Of a stretch of 36,733 nucleotides of DNA, positions 35,871-36,733 are shown in pieces. A program made the position numbers and the translations under genes. Source of the stretch: Planctomycetota bacterium (lineage in GTDB: Bacteria > Planctomycetota > PLA2 > JAEUHO01); the NCBI GenBank assembly GCA_030065025.1, contig JASJDY010000038.1, forward strand, positions 1 through 36,733, written 5' to 3'. Positions within the stretch are counted from its first letter, which is position 1. Every line of letters begins with the position of its first letter. Under the pieces are notes generated by a model. It worked only from the letters and a program-made list of their open reading frames with translations. It had not been told where the DNA came from and made no database searches.

Positions 35871-36014
35871 GGGCGGGTCCTCCTGGGGCCGCCGATCCTA
35901 CCCTGGCAACGGCGGACCCTCCGGAGGCATGATTGGTTCGTCGGTGTCACCCACGGGGCGCTGACGTTCCTAGCAAGGCGCCCGGCTTCGCCGCGGCGTC
36001 AACGGGAGGTAGTC
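35871..36014. other. divergent intergenic region
   Basis: Contains the minus-strand TAGGAT box (35900-35895) and AGGAGG for the cytochrome gene, a CCTCCGGAGG palindrome near 35919-35928, and the GGGAGG Shine-Dalgarno (36004-36009) of the secretin-like gene. No coding sequence is supported. Confidence 0.5.
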
Positions 36015-36733
36015 ATGCGCACGCGGCTCGTCGCGCTCGGTCTGGTCGTCCTCGTCGTCACCTTGTTCCTGCCGTCGGGCGGAGGAGGCGCGGCGCTTGC
36101 CGACGACGACAAGAAGGACGAGGCGCTCGTCACGCGGATCATGGACGTCGGCTCCCTGACCGGCGGCCGGCCCGACTTCTACCGCGAGCTGAGCATGTCC
36201 GCGGAGCCGGGCGTCGAAGAGGAGCAGCCGCTGTTCGGCGCGGAGGCCGAGGAGCCGTGGTACCCGGTCGGCCAGGTGGACGAGCTCATCGAGCTCATCA
36301 AGGGCCACGTGCGGCCCGAGACGTGGGAGTCCACACTCGGCGCCTCGATCCGCTCGATCAGCGAACAGACCTTGATCGTGCGCAGCTTCCCTGACGTCGT
36401 CGACGCGGTCGCCCGCTACCTGGGGGAGCTGCAACGACGCATGATGCGCCGCGTCTGCGTGGACGTGGAGACGTTCCGCCTGAGCGCGGAAGGCGTCCGG
36501 CGCGTGCTGGTCGAGGGCAGCACGTTCCTCGCGAAGCCGACATCGATCGAGACCCTGCGAGGCAGCGAGCAGGCCGGACCGTCGGTCTCACTGACCGTCT
36601 ACGAGAGGAGCCGCGCGGCCGTCTTCGCGGGTACGCAGCGCGCCTACGTCGGTGAGTACGACGTCGAGGTCGCCTGGGGCTCGAAGATCTCGGACCCCGT
36701 CGTCTTCGTGGACAACGCGGGCCTCGCGGCGGA
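36015..36733 (+). CDS. secretin-like (type II/III secretion family) protein, 5' part, cut by the window edge
   Basis: An open frame from ATG 36015, with GGGAGG five nt upstream, runs 239 codons to the end without a stop. A signal peptide (residues 1 to about 30: MRTRLVALGLVVLVVTLFLP, then Gly/Ala-rich and ALADDD) leads to LITRIMDVGSLT-like sequence (LVTRIMDVGSLTGGRPDF). Then follows VDELIELIKGHVRPETWES...IRSISEQTLIVRSFPDVVDAVARYLGEL. This pattern, a D/E-rich helix then P-x-x-W and a strand before a helix ending in L, is that of secretin N1/STN-like domains in planctomycetal secretin-related proteins. After it comes VCVDVETFRLS. The secretin pore domain, if present, lies beyond the window. Confidence 0.7.
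   Translation, partial: MRTRLVALGLVVLVVTLFLPSGGGGAALADDDKKDEALVTRIMDVGSLTGGRPDFYRELSMSAEPGVEEEQPLFGAEAEEPWYPVGQVDELIELIKGHVRPETWESTLGASIRSISEQTLIVRSFPDVVDAVARYLGELQRRMMRRVCVDVETFRLSAEGVRRVLVEGSTFLAKPTSIETLRGSEQAGPSVSLTVYERSRAAVFAGTQRAYVGEYDVEVAWGSKISDPVVFVDNAGLAA

Overview
The window looks like a chromosomal segment of a very GC-rich, Gram-negative-type bacterium, most likely a member of the Planctomycetota. This is inferred from protein content, not from a marker gene. The indications are toroid/HEAT-repeat secreted proteins, a VWA protein with HEAT repeats, a CxxCH cytochrome fused to PKD-like and DUF1549-like segments next to a degenerate alkaline-phosphatase-fold protein, a large PASTA protein without a kinase, and a secretin-like protein. 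No rRNA, tRNA, CRISPR array, insertion sequence or phage gene was recognised.

Layout. 1-4.7 kb: a secreted transglutaminase-like protein, a short ArsC/Spx-family gene whose catalytic Cys codon is TGA (probable selenoprotein with a SECIS-like hairpin), an acyl-lipid/acyl-CoA desaturase, and a secreted toroid + HEAT protein. 5.0-8.6 kb: two translationally coupled half ABC exporters that together form a heterodimeric exporter with one degenerate ATP site. 8.6-15.1 kb: a two-segment PilZ protein, an SMP-30/gluconolactonase, acylphosphatase, a lipoprotein with a Cys-Cys repeat, a single-pass membrane protein, and a divergent pair of HEAT-type secreted proteins, one carrying VWA. 15.3-24.7 kb: a signalling block of soluble proteins: two NtrC-type regulators, a pseudo-receiver/pseudo-kinase, a REC-GAF-HD-GYP protein overlapping a GAF-GGDEF protein, a receiver-histidine kinase, and a small PilZ protein. 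The synthesis, breakdown and binding of c-di-GMP and sigma-54 control are thus all encoded within 10 kb. 24.8-29.3 kb: a DegT aminotransferase, a Gfo/Idh oxidoreductase, a lipoprotein, and poly(A) polymerase with an RG-rich tail. 29.4-35.9 kb: a PASTA protein with PTPDQ linkers and an overlapping three-gene c-type cytochrome/phosphatase-fold operon. 36.0 kb to the end: the start of a secretin-like gene.

Non-coding structure is rich. There are two tandem arrays of a ~65-bp hairpin-forming repeat (21.07-21.3 and 24.05-24.3 kb), two copies of a dispersed 60-bp palindromic repeat (15.09 and 29.32 kb), a hexamer repeat, and a nested-hairpin leader that ends exactly at the kinase start codon (21451). 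Six genes have a TANNNT box 6-8 nt before the start codon and lack a convincing Shine-Dalgarno sequence, which suggests leaderless mRNAs. Two genes appear to start at CTG with a strong Shine-Dalgarno.

The most striking single observation is the in-frame TGA at 1681-1683 in a UxxC motif, followed by a hairpin with a GGUC apical loop. All family and function statements come from reading motifs; no database search was possible.
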